64,000 nt of DNA from assembly GCA_907165275.2 (NCBI GenBank), contig OU015666.1, positions 650,001 to 714,000 of the forward strand, written 5' to 3'. The position numbers were made by a program, and so were the translations under genes. The notes under the pieces were generated by a model. That model worked only from the letters and a program-made list of their open reading frames with translations, did not search any database and was not told where the DNA came from. Of the stretch, positions 1 through 11,068 are shown one piece after another (within the stretch, counting starts at the first letter, position 1; every line of letters starts with the position of its first letter). Origin of the DNA: Zygaena filipendulae (taxonomy: Eukaryota; Arthropoda; Insecta; Lepidoptera; Zygaenidae).

Positions 1-206
1 GCCCTCTTGTATTTATATTTTCTGGCAACCCCCCACCTGTTAAAATTGTTTAGCCCGTAAACGGCTTGAGCAATTTTTAATTGCTAAATTTCCATTACTT
101 TATCGCCTTTTCAGATCGAGTTTCTCAAAAGCTATCTATTCTTGCAATATTTTGTATTTGCCTAGAACGAACTGTACGGATCGTATAATTTAAAAAAGGG
201 GATACT

Positions 207-373
207 TACCAATATAAATTTGAATGTGAGTTTATTTGTTTGTTTGTTATGATTTCACACTTTAACTACCCAACGTATCATCACGAAATTTTGCATATAC
301 AGAAGTAACGAAAACAACATAAGGACACAAGTACCTACTTTTCAACAGGGGTGAAATTGCGAGAAACAGCTAG
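207..373 (+). mobile_element. Degenerate non-autonomous Helitron
   Basis: The body resembles the common family (a GTTTGTTTGTTATG stretch, then a TCATCACGAAATTTTGCATA-like core) and it ends in an AACAGCTAG|T terminus with CTAG at 370-373. The 5' end is eroded, so the start is approximate. No protein is encoded. Confidence 0.6.
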
Positions 374-398
374 TATATACATATACCTATTTACTAAT

Positions 399-999
399 TT
401 TTTATGTTTTATTATTATTACTATTCTATAAGTGACGATCATATTATCCTAAGACATTTTTATTAGTAACTAGCTGTTCCCCGCGGTTTCACCCGCGGTA
501 ATTTCGGAGTTCCCGCGGGAATTCCGGGATAAAAAGTACCCTTTGTCCTTCTCTGTACCCCTGACAACGTGCATGCCAAATTTCATTCAAATCCGTTCAG
601 CCGTTTTCGCGTGATTGAGTAAACGTACGCGAGGATAAGAGCTCGAAAGCGCATTTTCATCTGACTTGCTTCAAATTTATCGTCACTGCTCAGCTCCTAT
701 GTGTCTTAGCGTTATGTTTTATAGCCTTTATCCTGCCCAGGAGTATGGACTACAATCGTACCAAGTTTGGTTAAAATCACTTCAGTAGTTTTTGACCCAT
801 GCGTGCACATACAGATAGACAGACAGACAAAAAATTTACTGATTGCATTTTTGGCATCAGTATCGATCACCATTCATCCTCCAATATTAATTTTGAATAT
901 AAATTCAATGTACAGAATTGACCTCTCTACAGTTTTATTATAATATAAGTATAGATAACTGTGACATTGATAATAAATAAATGATTCTATTCTATTAGT
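399..999 (+). mobile_element. LINE 3' tail split by a Helitron
   Basis: Bases 399-469 and 956-999 together match the 3' UTR and ATTCT-repeat tail of the reverse-transcriptase LINE at 46126-47634: the motif GACGATCATATTATCCT, then a TTATTAGTAA stretch, then AAATGATTCTATTCTATT. The two halves are separated exactly by the Helitron at 470-955. Only the untranslated 3' end is present, as expected for a strongly 5'-truncated insertion. Confidence 0.7.
470..955 (-). mobile_element. Helitron, long subfamily, 486 bp
   Basis: On the minus strand this begins TCTATACTTATATTATAATA and ends in the hairpin GCGGGTGAAACCGCGGGGAA followed by CAGCTAG, inserted between A and T. It shares about 425 bp with the element at 21774-22198, including a block with CAATATTAATTTTGAATATA. 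The insertion splits a LINE tail, which fixes both ends. Non-autonomous. Confidence 0.85.
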
Positions 1000-1641
1000 T
1001 ACAATATTATTTACAAACGCTTAGTTATTAGTTAATTGTAAGTTCCAAGTGTTGGGACATAAATAAATGCTATGGCAAAAGTAAATAAAATGATGTCGCC
1101 ATTGCCATAGAAAAGTTCATTACAAAAACCCAAAATAAAAGTCAATCTCAGAGATGATTTGTCAAATTCCATGTGTTGCAACATCACTCCACGTCACAGC
1201 AATAACAAATTACTGGCCAGAAATAATACTTTAAATTACTAGTAGTACAAACACAAAACACATTACTTTAAAAATAAAACATAAAGAAAAACCTTACATA
1301 ATCTAGTTAACTCCGTACAAAACATGTAAGAGGGCTCTGACCTTTCGTACTTAGGGTGAATGGTCCAATAAGGGACACTGTTTCGACTCGTAAGTGGCAA
1401 ACAGGTTCGCGACGTGAGCTTTTGTCAAGATTTTTATTGTTCCCTAAATTGAATTTCTCGAATCGTATTACGTTATTTCGTTTGACGAGGTGATTTACCA
1501 ACGCGTAGTCCTTTTATTGAGCGTAGGTTTTCTAATTGAATTCGATGCATCTATGGTTTTGACGTAAAAATGTAAAGATGGAACACTGATTAAGGAATAT
1601 TTTCTGATATAATAGATTTGATTTCCTTAATAATAATAACG
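1000..1641. other. No recognisable feature
   Basis: AT-rich sequence. Open frames here are short and lack codon structure, splice context or family motifs. I see no repeat family shared with the rest of the window. Confidence 0.5.
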
Positions 1642-1874
1642 GCCGCACTCAGAGTCTACTTTAATGATTACTTAGTTAAGTATAGATTTTTAAAACAAAA
1701 CTGCCGCAATCAGAGACGTTCAGTAAATTTATGTTAATTGGCATTTAATGAGATGTAACTTAATAAGTTAAATTCAAATTAACATTAATTTATTAAACTT
1801 GTCTGAATGCGGCAGTTTTGTTTTAAAAATCTATACTTAACTAAGTAATCATTAAAGTCGACTCTGAGTGCGGC
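1642..1874. mobile_element. MITE with about 90-bp terminal inverted repeats
   Basis: Both ends carry GCCGCACTCAGAGTC in inverted orientation, and the repeat continues inward through AATGATTACTTAGTTAAGTA and a TTTTAAAACAAAACTGCCGC block on both arms. The arms surround a short AT-rich centre near 1730-1780. There is no coding capacity. The superfamily is unknown and I cannot see a clear target-site duplication. Confidence 0.8.
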
Positions 1875-2439
1875 GGAAGCCATGTAAAAAGACACTCGTA
1901 CTTCTAATTTGGTTTGTTAAATCAGTTTTAAACCATAAAATCTAAGTAAAATAATAATTAAACTATTATGGGGAAGTTGTAGCAATATTCTGCTAGATTT
2001 TCAAGTTGACTTGGTCAACCACTGTATCCGTTACCCTAGTACAATATTCGACCTATTTTCCATGTCAGTAAAACCACATGTCTCGGGTTTCTGTGTGAGA
2101 ATTGAAAAGAAGAAAAAAAAAATGTGTTCTGCCTACCCAATATGCGTAGTGCGGTCTACTGTTTATTAACTATTTGATACTTTCGTATTTTTAGTGTTAT
2201 CTTACAACACGTGCCTATACAATTTTTAAACAAGTGAGTTTCGACCCTATCTCCTTTGAATTAAAGTTGATAATTAAGCTTTCTTTGTAACTAAATTAAC
2301 TGAATTATTCTACAGTTATGTCAGCATAGCACTACGAATATTTCATTTAACTTTAACGGTTGAATCTAGCATAAACCTGGAAATTTGCGAGCATGAAAGA
2401 CGAAAAATTGTTTTCTATTCTATTCTGAACTATCACTGT
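1875..2439. other. No recognisable feature
   Basis: AT-rich, apparently single-copy within the window. No gene or repeat recognised. Confidence 0.4.
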
Positions 2440-2695
2440 ACTACGTTTGTTACCCTTTCACGCTCTACCAATTACCATGGAATTTTGCACACGCATAATC
2501 AGGGGCATAGAAAAGGATATAGGGTACTTTTTATGCTGGAATTCCCGCGAGAACTCCGAAATTAACGTCAGTGAAACTGCATTAAATGTTGCATACACGT
2601 TATCAGCGACACACAGAAGGACATAGGTAGACAAAGGGTATTTTTACCCTGGAATTCCCTCAAGATCTCCGAAATTAACGCGGGTGAAACCACGT
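2440..2695 (+). mobile_element. Degenerate Helitron, dimeric body
   Basis: Two successive Helitron-like modules are visible, each with GGAATTCCC...AACTCCGAAATTAACG. They are joined at a GTGAAACTGCATTAAATGTT junction, the same fusion type seen in other dimers here. The CTAG end is lost after GTGAAACCACG. Confidence 0.55.
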
Positions 2696-2754
2696 GGTGT
2701 TCCACGTTTTACTAATAAAATTAAGTATATTAAGTGCATGTTATTTATAATTTA

Positions 2755-2983
2755 CTAGCTGTCCCCCGCGATTTCATCCGCGGTAATTTCGGAGTTCCCG
2801 CGGAGGTTGCGGGAAAAAAATACTCTATGTCCTTCAGTTCCCGAGGGAATTCCGGGATAAAACTATCCTATCTTTTAAGTTGGACCATATTACAAATGGT
2901 TACAAAATTTTATCAAAATCCGTTCAGTAGTTTCGGAGTCCATCGCGGACAAACAACGTGACACGTGATTTATATATATTAGA
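2755..2983 (-). mobile_element. Helitron (ATATATATAAATCACGTG subfamily)
   Basis: The minus-strand 5' end reads TCTAATATATATAAATCACG and the 3' end is CAGCTAG at 2755-2758. The 5' two thirds match the element starting at 23315, including the CGCGATGGACTCCGAAACTA block. Inserted A|T. Confidence 0.8.
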
Positions 2984-3309
2984 TTTTGAACGTTTCCATC
3001 GCAAATAAATCATATTGCCCCACATAAAATTACAATATATTCCGTAATTAACATGTAAAAATCTTAATACGAAATTGCCGGAAGTTTTAACACTTCGCTC
3101 GCGTTTTAACAAAGTTATTGTTGTTATTTTATATGTTAGTTTTTATTTTAACCTAAACTAGGTCGGAGTTATGATTCGGGATCCAGTGTTACTGTTTACC
3201 ACATGTGATTTGAATAGAAACGACTCATTTACAATTTATACAAACGGTGAAGCGTTGCGTGTATTTAAATGATTTGCTAAACTGTTAGGAATGTATTTTA
3301 TTTACCTTA

Positions 3310-3684
3310 CTAGCTGTTCCCTGCGGTTTCGGAGATTCCGCGGGAGTTCCGGGATAAAAACATACATACTGCAGTCGAACATAGAACTTCCTCCTTTTTG
3401 GAAGTCGGTTAAAAGTACCCTATGTCCTTTTCTGTACCTCTGCTAACGTGTGGTATGCAATAATTAATTTAATTTCACCGCGTTAATTTCGGAGATCCAG
3501 CGGGAACTCCGCGATAAAAAGCACGCTATGTGTAATTCTGATGTATTTAAGGTATGTTATTGTACCATCCATTCAGTAGTTTTTGCGTATTACATAAATA
3601 ATAATATAATACTGGGCGTGAAAGAGTAACAAACATACATCCATACATACAAATTTGCTTGTTTGTAATAGATAGTATTAAGGA
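3310..3684 (-). mobile_element. Helitron dimer with a foreign insert
   Basis: It starts with CTAGCTGTTCCC (3310) and ends ...ATTAAGGA|T. Two Helitron 3' modules are present. Between them, 3361-3417 is a fragment of the repeat at 40979-41760 (minus copy of the ACCGACTTCCAAAAAGGAGG end), so the element has picked up or been invaded by another repeat. Confidence 0.7.
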
Positions 3685-3821
3685 TGTATGGGTTGACTTT
3701 ACAAAATAGCTTATTTTGTTTTTAATGAAGTATTTGAAAGGTTTTCAATCACTTACTTAATTAGTTAGTAATCATAATATTTTTAATATTTCGTCTATTA
3801 TGCTAAATGCTAATGATTCAC

Positions 3822-3885
3822 CTGCGTATATTTCGGAATTCCCGCAGGAACTCCAAAGCAGCCTAATTTACTTCTTATAACATCG
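3822..3885 (-). mobile_element. Helitron fragment
   Basis: Short internal piece with ATTTCGGAATTCCCGCAGGA, then a TTTACTTCTTATAACATCGG stretch typical of the TTATAAGGAGTAAAT subfamily (compare 48690-48915). Both ends are missing. Confidence 0.5.
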
Positions 3886-4661
3886 GCTAATTAGCAGGGA
3901 TGTCGCTGTGTGTGTGCAACCATTATTATATAACTTATCGATTCTATGTCTGTCTACAAAACGAGGTCTCATATTTTGTACTTAATCGAAATTCGAGAAA
4001 AATACTTTTTATTTTTAATAGAGCTTATTAGAGATTACTCCTTAAGAAACGATTTACATAGTATAAGAGCCACCGTATGAAAAAATTATAAGGAGTGAAA
4101 GTTATTGTAACGTTTTTTTTAATTTGGAATCTCTTTGCCGGTAAGGTAACGCGTAGCTAGGGTTTGCACTTGGGACGTACAGTCGCCATTAGAAGTTGCA
4201 AAAAAATATTTTAAATTTAAATATATTTTTGTTTTTGGAGTTTATTGGATGTAGCAAGGATGTTGGAATTAAAAAGAGTAAGCTCCAGTCGTGCGTAGCT
4301 GATACACACTTTTTTTTATTTAATTACTTACTGATTTTAAATTACTTCATTTCGACTGTTACAAACAACAACGTTACCTTACCGAGGCGAAAATCAAGAT
4401 TGCCGAAAGATTTATCGTGGACGAAATTGAAAAGGAAAACAAGAAAAAGAAAACCAAAATGGCCGCAGTTTTATTCGTGCGTAAAACGTTTCCTACTCAA
4501 CAGATGTCACGCGACATGAATAAAAATATTAATGGTGATCCGTGTGTCGGCTCATTAAGCCCACTGTTGTGTTATAGCGTAGTAACTGATGTTTAAGGGG
4601 AAACACACAAAAATTTGTCGCGTCATTTCTTTTTCTTCTTGTTATGGAATTTGTATAATTT
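3886..4661. other. Unassigned sequence with one small ORF
   Basis: Mostly AT-rich filler. A 45-codon frame (ATG at 4459, stop 4594-4596, plus strand) has a good Kozak context (CCAAAATGGCC) and follows a lysine-rich open frame that runs in from 4330. I see no splice acceptor, homology or conserved motif, so I do not call it a gene. Confidence 0.2.
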
Positions 4662-4896
4662 GGACGCAGATAAGCAATAACATGTTAACCCACTAAATCA
4701 AGTTATTGATTCAGAACAATCTATTGAGAGTTAGGGAACGTTTATTAATTATCTGTTTACCTTATTACATTGCTTAAATATGTAACTAAATATTGAACAT
4801 AAAAAATGTTGACACAAAATGGCGCTATACTTTTAAAACACGATTTACTCAATTTTTTTCCAGTGTGGGTTAACACACTATTGCTTATCTATGTCC
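4662..4896. mobile_element. MITE-A copy 1, 235 bp
   Basis: Terminal inverted repeats GGACGCAGATAAGCAATAAC / GTTAACACACTATTGCTTAT...GTCC. The 4-bp flanks match perfectly (ATTT at 4658-4661 and 4897-4900). The inside contains AAAATGGCGCTATA and no ORF. Confidence 0.9.
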
Positions 4897-5026
4897 ATTT
4901 AATCGAGCCCTTTCGACTGTACGCGGCGAGTGAATGATTAAGAACCGCGCAAGGACATTCAGTATTTCATGTTTACGGTTCAATATGTTTGTTTACCCTG
5001 AGTTCGTGGGTTTGGTATAATAATAA

Positions 5027-5215
5027 TCCTTACATATTATAAAACAAAGTCCTCTGTCCGTCTGTCTCTCTGTTTGGTCGCGATAAACTCAAAAAACACT
5101 AAACTGATTTTTGTGCAGTTTTCAACAATAGATAGCGTAATCAATGGGAAGGTTTATATGTATATTTTACCTTGGAATTCCCGGGGGAACTCCAAAATTA
5201 CCGCGGGTAAAACCG
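5027..5215 (+). mobile_element. Helitron with worn 3' end
   Basis: The 5' end is TCCTTACATATTATAAAACA, followed by (GTCT)n-like CTGTCCGTCTGTCTCTCTGT. The 3' hairpin ACCGCGGGTAAAACCGCC is recognisable, but the CTAG terminus is gone. Confidence 0.65.
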
Positions 5216-5300
5216 CCGTACCACCTGCTCGACAATGTCCAACTATGTAATTGGACATCACGCAATCTCGACGTAAAGCAAGGCATTACATCCCCAGGGG

Positions 5301-5358
5301 GGTTATGTTGTATGAAACTCCCGAGGGAGGTAATGTTGTATGAAACTCCCGAGGGAGT
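5301..5358 (+). repeat. Two-copy 28-bp tandem repeat
   Basis: The unit TATGTTGTATGAAACTCCCG plus AGGGAGG is repeated twice almost exactly. It lies just after a Helitron end and probably arose by replication slippage. Confidence 0.7.
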
Positions 5359-5656
5359 AAAGTGATTTGGATTTCGAACGTTAAAACTTGTAGGAAAACT
5401 CTTGGCCTTTTTTTTTCTTTTTATGTGATCAGCCTGTGGTGGCCAGTTCGATTTTCGAATAAACCCTCCTTACAATGCCCGTGTAAAGAAGGCTTAGATA
5501 TGTCTCGCAGTAGGTATGAAAAGTAGAGTATTCTGCACCTCGAGGATAAAGCCTGTATTAGTCACGGGCGGCTTAAACCCTCGCGTCACTCAGGACTAAA
5601 TTAATCTCGTTACGCTCTTCGAAATTCTTCCGGGTAAAACCGCGGGAAACAGCTAG
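5359..5656 (+). mobile_element. Helitron 3' end with unassigned filler
   Basis: The last 55 bases carry the Helitron signature (GGGTAAAACCGCGGGAAACA then CTAG at 5653-5656). The preceding 240 bases match nothing else in the window. They may be captured DNA between the 5' end at 5027 and this 3' end, or unrelated sequence. Confidence 0.45.
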
Positions 5657-5767
5657 TAAATAAATGTTACATCTTAAATGTACATAAGGAAAATGTAGCA
5701 CCAATTGGCCGTCTTTTCAATAAATAGAGATCTTTCCTAGCTTCGTTACCTATTCATAGAATTTAAT

Positions 5768-5915
5768 TCTACTAATATTATAAACCAAAAGTTTGTAAAA
5801 AGTATGGATGGATGGATAGATGGATGTTTGATACTCTTTCACGCAAAAACTACTGAATGGATTTAAATGAAACTTTACAATAATATAGCTTATACATGAG
5901 ATTAACATCCTACTA
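5768..5915 (+). mobile_element. 3'-truncated Helitron (GGAT subfamily)
   Basis: TCTACTAATATTATAAACC, an ATGGATGG microsatellite and TTACTGAATGGATTTAAATG-like body match the next element. The sequence stops where the intact copy at 5916 begins. Confidence 0.7.
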
Positions 5916-6134
5916 TCCTACTAATATTATAAACGCGAAAGTTTGTAAGAATGTATGGATGGATGGATGGATGGATGTTTGTTACTCTTTCACGCAAAAA
6001 TTACTGAATGGATTTAAATGAAACTTAACAATAATATAGGTTATAGATTAGATTAATACATAGGGCACTTTTCATCCCGGAATTCCCGCGGGAACTCTGA
6101 AATTAACGCAGGTAAAACCGCGGGGCACAACTAG
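5916..6134 (+). mobile_element. Helitron (GGAT subfamily), 219 bp
   Basis: It runs from TCCTACTAATATTATAAACG to CAACTAG, flanked by A and T. It carries an internal (ATGG)n tract and the terminal hairpin GCAGGTAAAACCGCGGGGCA. The same subfamily occurs at 34317-34534. Confidence 0.85.
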
Positions 6135-6712
6135 TTAAGTATAATAAGGCAATCACACATTCGATTACCGGATCATTCTTTGTAGTCTAATGACAATCGA
6201 TTAAATATTATTGCAGTTGGCAGGTTGGCAGTATGAATTTGTTCCTTACATCTTTGTCACAAAAAGGATTAGAAGGATTTGCTCCGCCATCTAGAAAGCC
6301 TATTACTGGCTGGATACAATGGCATTATTACATAATCCATTGGCCATTTACGTACCTGAATGTACATAATATAGTGTCTAGATGTAGGGCTGTAGAAACG
6401 TAAGCACTAGGTACTTTGGTCCGATCGTAACTAGGAAATATTATGCCGTAAAAATGTCTTTTATTTCAGGGACTGTTCTCGAGATTTGAAGATATAGATA
6501 TAAGATACTGTAGACTTAAGTTGTTTTTCGTTGATTACTTTCGTTTTCTGGTCGTAATCTATTTACATAATATTATCATATTATTTTTTTCACTTGAATC
6601 GATAGCTAGTTGATTGCATTCTGCGTCCGAAAATAATAAGCAAATTTTGTTTAAAATAGAAATTTAGGATATTCAGTGGTTTCTAATGATATTTCTATGG
6701 TTAAATATACAG
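6135..6712. other. No recognisable feature
   Basis: No repeat family, RNA gene or convincing frame seen. Confidence 0.4.
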
Positions 6713-6915
6713 CTTACTAATATTGTAAACAAGCTTTCGCCCGCAGCATCGCTCAGTGTTATTTGGATATTTGTACCTCGGATTTGGGTAAATTTTAGCA
6801 AATATTTACAATATGCGTCCGCCATTTTGACATGCTCAGGATTATTTTTATCCCTGTAATGAATTCCTCTTAGTCGATTAACATTTACACTAGTGAAACT
6901 GCGGCGGACCGCTAG
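6713..6915 (+). mobile_element. Degenerate Helitron
   Basis: Starts near TTACTAATATTGTAAACAAG and ends GTGAAACTGCGGCGGACCGC then CTAG (6912-6915). The middle has diverged. Confidence 0.5.
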
Positions 6916-7059
6916 GTTCTTGTTTAGAAAAAAAAAACGTGCGTTAGTTAATCGTTTTCAAAACTAGCGTGCGGCAAAGGCACGTAGCACAGAATGCCAG
7001 GGCCCTTTGCTGACATGGAGCGGGAACTTTTTCCCACTACAAACCCACAAACCGGGCGC

Positions 7060-7125
7060 ACACAGCCGCGGTCATTGTGTGCGTTTGGATGCGTGTGTGC
7101 GTGCGTGTCGTGCGTGTGTGCGTAA
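7060..7125 (+). repeat. GTGC/GTGTGC-rich low-complexity tract
   Basis: An imperfect GTGTGCGTGCGTGTCGTGCG tract. Both strands give open frames here (a His/Ala-rich one on the minus strand), which are composition artefacts. Confidence 0.7.
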
Positions 7126-7366
7126 TCAGCTGACGGGCGAACGCAACAGCTGTGTTGCGTGGCGAATGGCATTTTTATATGCAAACTTTTGTACCTACTA
7201 AGTGTTGTATATTTTTGTTGTTTTAATACCAATCATTCTCTATCGGAACGGCGTCATGTTGCTACTGGATATGATATTTGACACGCACTTATAGGATTGT
7301 TTGTGTTGAGTCACTGAGCATTAAAATTGAATGCTTAAATAGAACTTGACCTGACAAAATTATTTA

Positions 7367-7508
7367 TCACACTAATATAGGTAATGCTGAAGTTTGTCAG
7401 ATTGCGGACGGATTTGGATGAAATTTGGAATGGAGATAGCTTATACTTCGAATATACAATTACAAATATTCCGAACTCGACCCGACCGAAGCCGCGGGGA
7501 ACGGCTAG
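7367..7508 (+). mobile_element. Short divergent Helitron
   Basis: From TCACACTAATATAGGTAATG to GCCGCGGGGAACGGCTAG (CTAG 7505-7508). Contains GGATTTGGATGAAATTTGG as in the common family, but the GGAATTCCCGCGGG module is replaced. Confidence 0.65.
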
Positions 7509-7822
7509 TTTATAATATAGACGGAGTTTAGAAACGATGGAAGTAGCAATTTTGGAGGGGACCTTTATATCGTTACAATCGCTGAGTTTACTATATTAGT
7601 TCAGTGGTTTCAATAAAGATTCTCAAAGGTGATTAAGCATTTGGTTTAAGATCGTTAGCCTCTGCTCATCGTTCTGGGGACGAGCGTGATGTTCTGTTAT
7701 TATGTATACAGTAGGTACATTGAATGTATCTGCAAAATTGGTTCAAAAATGAAAAGTGTCAGAGTTTTAACCATTTGTTGGAATTGTAATATGTATCTTA
7801 TATAATTATGTAGTATACATAT

Positions 7823-8050
7823 TCCTACATATAAAAATGAGTCCCTATTTCCCTTGGTCACGGCATCACGCGTGAACGGTTGGACTAATTTCGCTAATTA
7901 TTTTTTTGTTGTATTTGTTATTGTAAGGAGGAGAAGAATATGAAAGAATTTCGGAATTCCTACGAAACTCACGCGGGTGAATCTCCGGAACGGTTGGACC
8001 GATTTTGACGGGACTTTCACTGCTACTTAGCTTATAAGAAGTAAATTACC
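7823..8050 (+). mobile_element. Helitron-like repeat (TCACGGCATCAC subfamily)
   Basis: Begins TCCTACATATAAAAATGAGT and contains CACGGCATCACGCGTGAACG, then GTGAATCTCCGGAACGGTTG. A second copy is at 12534-12757. The 3' end is unclear. Confidence 0.55.
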
Positions 8051-8181
8051 TACGCTACTTCGGTTAACATACGCACAGGCTTATTTTTAATCCATTATAG
8101 GTACTAAAGATTTACTGAGATACATCGAAAACTTTAATCATAAAACTGCTTGTTAAAACTTGTAAAATACGATGTAGAAAT

Positions 8182-8416
8182 GGACGCAGATAAGCAATAA
8201 CATGTTACCCCACAAAATTAAGTTATTGATACAGAACGATTTATTGAGAGTTAGAGAACATTTTTTAATTATGTGTTTACCTCATTAATTGCTTAAATAT
8301 GTAACAATATGTTAAACATAAAACAATGTTGACACAAAATGGCGCTATAGTTTTAAAACACGATTTACTCAAAATTTCTCTAGTGTGGGTTAACACACTA
8401 TTGCTTATCTATGTTC
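8182..8416. mobile_element. MITE-A copy 2, 235 bp
   Basis: Same length and inverted ends as the copy at 4662, with matching AAAT flanks (8178-8181, 8417-8420). The right terminal GTCC has mutated to GTTC. Confidence 0.9.
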
Positions 8417-8738
8417 AAATAATACTACATACAAACATTAAACTAATATTACTAGCGTAAGTAATAGTAACTTGAGTTGACTTAAGTTAAAATAGGTACG
8501 TACTAACACCATAACTCATTGCATACAAATGTAATATAAAAGACTGACGCCAGGCAGTGTAAAGTATGGATATGAAGCATGTATGGAAGTACGTTCAAGA
8601 AGGAAACGTTGGTAGGAAACGGCAACCTAATTAATATTCATAAACCATAGTAACATTACATTTTGTACAAATCATAGCGTATGAAAATAACGAAGGAAAC
8701 ACATTTTGAAAACAATACAAGAATATTTTATATTTAAA
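8417..8738. other. No recognisable feature
   Basis: Nothing recognised. Confidence 0.4.
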
Positions 8739-8929
8739 CTAGCTGGTCCCTGCGGTTTCACCGCGATAATTTCGGAGTTCCCGCTGAAATTCCAGGATAA
8801 AAAGTACCATATGTCCTCCTCTGTACCCCTGACAATATGTATGCAAAATTTCACGATGATCCGTTAAGCCGTAGTGGCGTGAAAGCGTAACAAACAAACT
8901 CACTTTCGCATTTATAATATTAGTCAAGA
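8739..8929 (-). mobile_element. Helitron, 191 bp
   Basis: CTAGCTGGTCCCTGCGGTTT at the minus-strand 3' end through TTTATAATATTAGTCAAGA|T. Typical TGACAATATGTATGCAAAAT core and GCGTAACAAACAAACTCAC. Confidence 0.8.
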
Positions 8930-9454
8930 TTGTTCTATTGATACGATGATTATGAACAGTGTTAGGGAACTCCCGAGGGGATCCTGCAACTTACTGTAAT
9001 GTTTTTTTTTCTTATTTTTAGTCACTCTACTAGTGATGTAGACATGTCAAATCCTTCTTCTTCTTCTTCTTTAATAATGGCGTCTATAATAATAATTTGC
9101 CAATGACAATGTTTTAAATACTATTGTCCTATCAAGATCCTGTCGGTAAGAACCGCGTTTTTTTGAAGTAGTTTCAAAATGGAAGTCGCAAATTGGCAAA
9201 TAGAACAAAAAGTACACCAGTCAAGAAAAATGCATCACACATCAGTCAAAGCAGATATTTAAAAAGCCAAATGCACCTTGCCTCCCGTCGCGCTTTTGAA
9301 AAAAGAACGAATGCGTCGACGAAAAAATAAAATGGCGTCCCATCTCCTCCGACCCGCGCTGATTCGCATACGTCTGTCTTCTTCACACCAACCTGGATCA
9401 TATTGGACTTTTTTCCAAAACCCTCTGATTACGTTAGGAACAGTCAACATCCTA

Positions 9455-9490
<36 letters not shown>

Positions 9491-9796
9491 CTGTGTTTAT
9501 TTATGTTAGCTGGGGATGTAAGTGTGTGCGTAGTCAGCTGAGCATTGGGTGTATGTGTGTGTGATTGTTTAGGCTGAAGTGCTTACATGTGTAGGCTGGG
9601 TACAGAGTTTATCGATAACTATGAGTACAATCAGCTGCGTAAGTTATCTTTAAATGTAATATTTGAAATCTTTATAAAAATCGAAAATAAATACGATAGA
9701 AATCTCTCGGTGCTATCAGATATAAAAGTAGGTATTATATCATTATATCATCTATAGATCGTATTTCAGGTGAGGGAAATTACAGAAAAAACAAAT
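8930..9796. other. Microsatellites in unassigned sequence
   Basis: Contains a (TTC)n tract at about 9051-9072, an (AC)n tract at 9457-9486 and TG-rich sequence to about 9565. No gene is supported; the frames over 9259-9541 read through the AC repeat. Confidence 0.6.
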
Positions 9797-9975
9797 TAGA
9801 CTTTTTGTATGTGTGTTTGTTTGTAATGGATAAACTCGAGTTGAACCAATTTTAAATTTTAATTCATTCACTAATATGAAGCTACAATATTCCTGAGTTG
9901 CATAGGGTGCTTTTTATATCGTAACTCCCACGGAACTTCCAATTGACGCGGGTGAAATCGAGGCGAGTCGAATAG
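9797..9975 (+). mobile_element. Degenerate Helitron
   Basis: A TTTGTATGTGTGTTTGTTTG start, a TAACTCCCACGGAACTTCCA module and a GACGCGGGTGAAATCG hairpin remain. The end AATAG replaces CTAG. Confidence 0.5.
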
Positions 9976-10084
9976 TAACTAATGTAATAAGACCGTTTAC
10001 TTTTCCGAGTGACTGTACAAAGCTTGAATCACGTTGTGAGGCAAATTATATGCAAATAGTTTTATCACGCTCGTGGATAATCTG

Positions 10085-10170
10085 TTATCTCATGTAGCAC
10101 CCGACTGCTGAGCCTGGGGTAGCGGGTTCGGTTCCCGCCTCAAGGTAAGCAAGCATTTGTGTCATGAACA
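10085..10170 (+). mobile_element. tRNA-derived SINE, truncated by a Helitron
   Basis: It contains GACTGCTGAGCCTGGGGTAG, then GCGGGTTCGGTTCCCGCCTC with a pol III B-box core (GGTTCGGTTCC), and ends ATTTGTGTCATGAACA, a block I recall from lepidopteran tRNA-related SINEs. It stops at the start of the Helitron at 10171. Confidence 0.5.
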
Positions 10171-10369
10171 TCCTACTAATATTATAAATGTGAAAGTGTG
10201 GATGTTTGGATGTTTGTTACTCAATCACGCAAAAACGTCTGAACAGATTTGGATGAAATTTGGCATGCACGTTGTTAGGGGTACAGAGAAGGACATAGGG
10301 TAATTTTTATCCCGGAATTCCCGCGGGAACTCCGAAATTACCGCGGATGAAACCGCGGGGCACAGCTAG
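10171..10369 (+). mobile_element. Helitron, 199 bp, near-consensus
   Basis: From TCCTACTAATATTATAAATG to CACAGCTAG, hairpin GCGGATGAAACCGCGGGGCA. Very like 25568-25765, 37140-37336 and 60554-60755, so this is a young subfamily. The next element starts at the following base. Confidence 0.9.
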
Positions 10370-10552
10370 TCTTTAATATAAATTTATTTGTTTGTTGGTT
10401 ACGCTTTCACGGCATAACTACTCAACCGATCGTCATGAAGTTTCGCATACACCTCGTTTGGGGGTGCAGAAAAGGACATTGGGTACTTTTTAGCGCGGAA
10501 TTCCCGCAGGAACTCCGAAATTAACGCGGATTAAACCGCGGGGACCAGCGAG
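10370..10552 (+). mobile_element. Helitron in tandem with the previous one
   Basis: TCTTTAATATAAATTTATTT follows the CTAG of 10171-10369 with no spacer. It ends CGCGGATTAAACCGCGGGGA then CCAGCGAG, a mutated CTAG. Confidence 0.75.
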
Positions 10553-10568
10553 TAAGTTTATATAATTA

Positions 10569-10840
10569 CTAGCTGTTCCCCGCGGTTTCACCCGCGGGAA
10601 TTCCGGATTACAATACAGCCTATGTTACTCAGGGATAATGGATCTTTGTAATGGTGAAACAATTTTTGAAATCGGTTCAGTAGTTTTTGATTTAATTACA
10701 CTTTGTTAATTACGCGGGACTTGAACGCGATGTTTTTTATTACCTTTCTTTGCCTGACGTGTCGGCTGTTTTTTGAGTTAAATCGTAACAAACAAACAAA
10801 CAAAAAAACAAATCTTTCCTCTTTATAATATTAGTATAGA
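10569..10840 (-). mobile_element. Helitron with 80-bp internal insert
   Basis: CTAGCTGTTCCCCGCGGTTT (10569) to CTTTATAATATTAGTATAGA|T. Related to 58552-58742 but with extra sequence at about 10700-10775 (TTAATTACGCGGGACTTGAA...). Confidence 0.75.
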
Positions 10841-11068
10841 TGTAGGTAAGTACCTGATAACATTAGGAGACTCATAGTTAACTCCGTTTTAGCGCGGTGT
10901 CTCGGCCCTCCGCCGTAGTTATAAATCCAGTTCAAAAGCAGCGCAGCTGTGCTCCTAATTAGTTGAGAATTAATTCCTAATTACATTTTACCCAGGTTGT
11001 ATATTGCGTCTCTAAAAGAAGGCTTTGGAAGGCCTTTCGTAAAAGTATATGTATAGGTATACTGGCAG

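Noticed and set aside
4459..4596. 45-codon ORF with good Kozak sequence
   Set aside because: No homology, no upstream acceptor, and no transcript evidence. Too short to support.
6948..7232. His/Thr-rich 94-codon minus ORF
   Set aside because: Produced by the GTGC/GTGTGC tract, and the plus strand is open as well.
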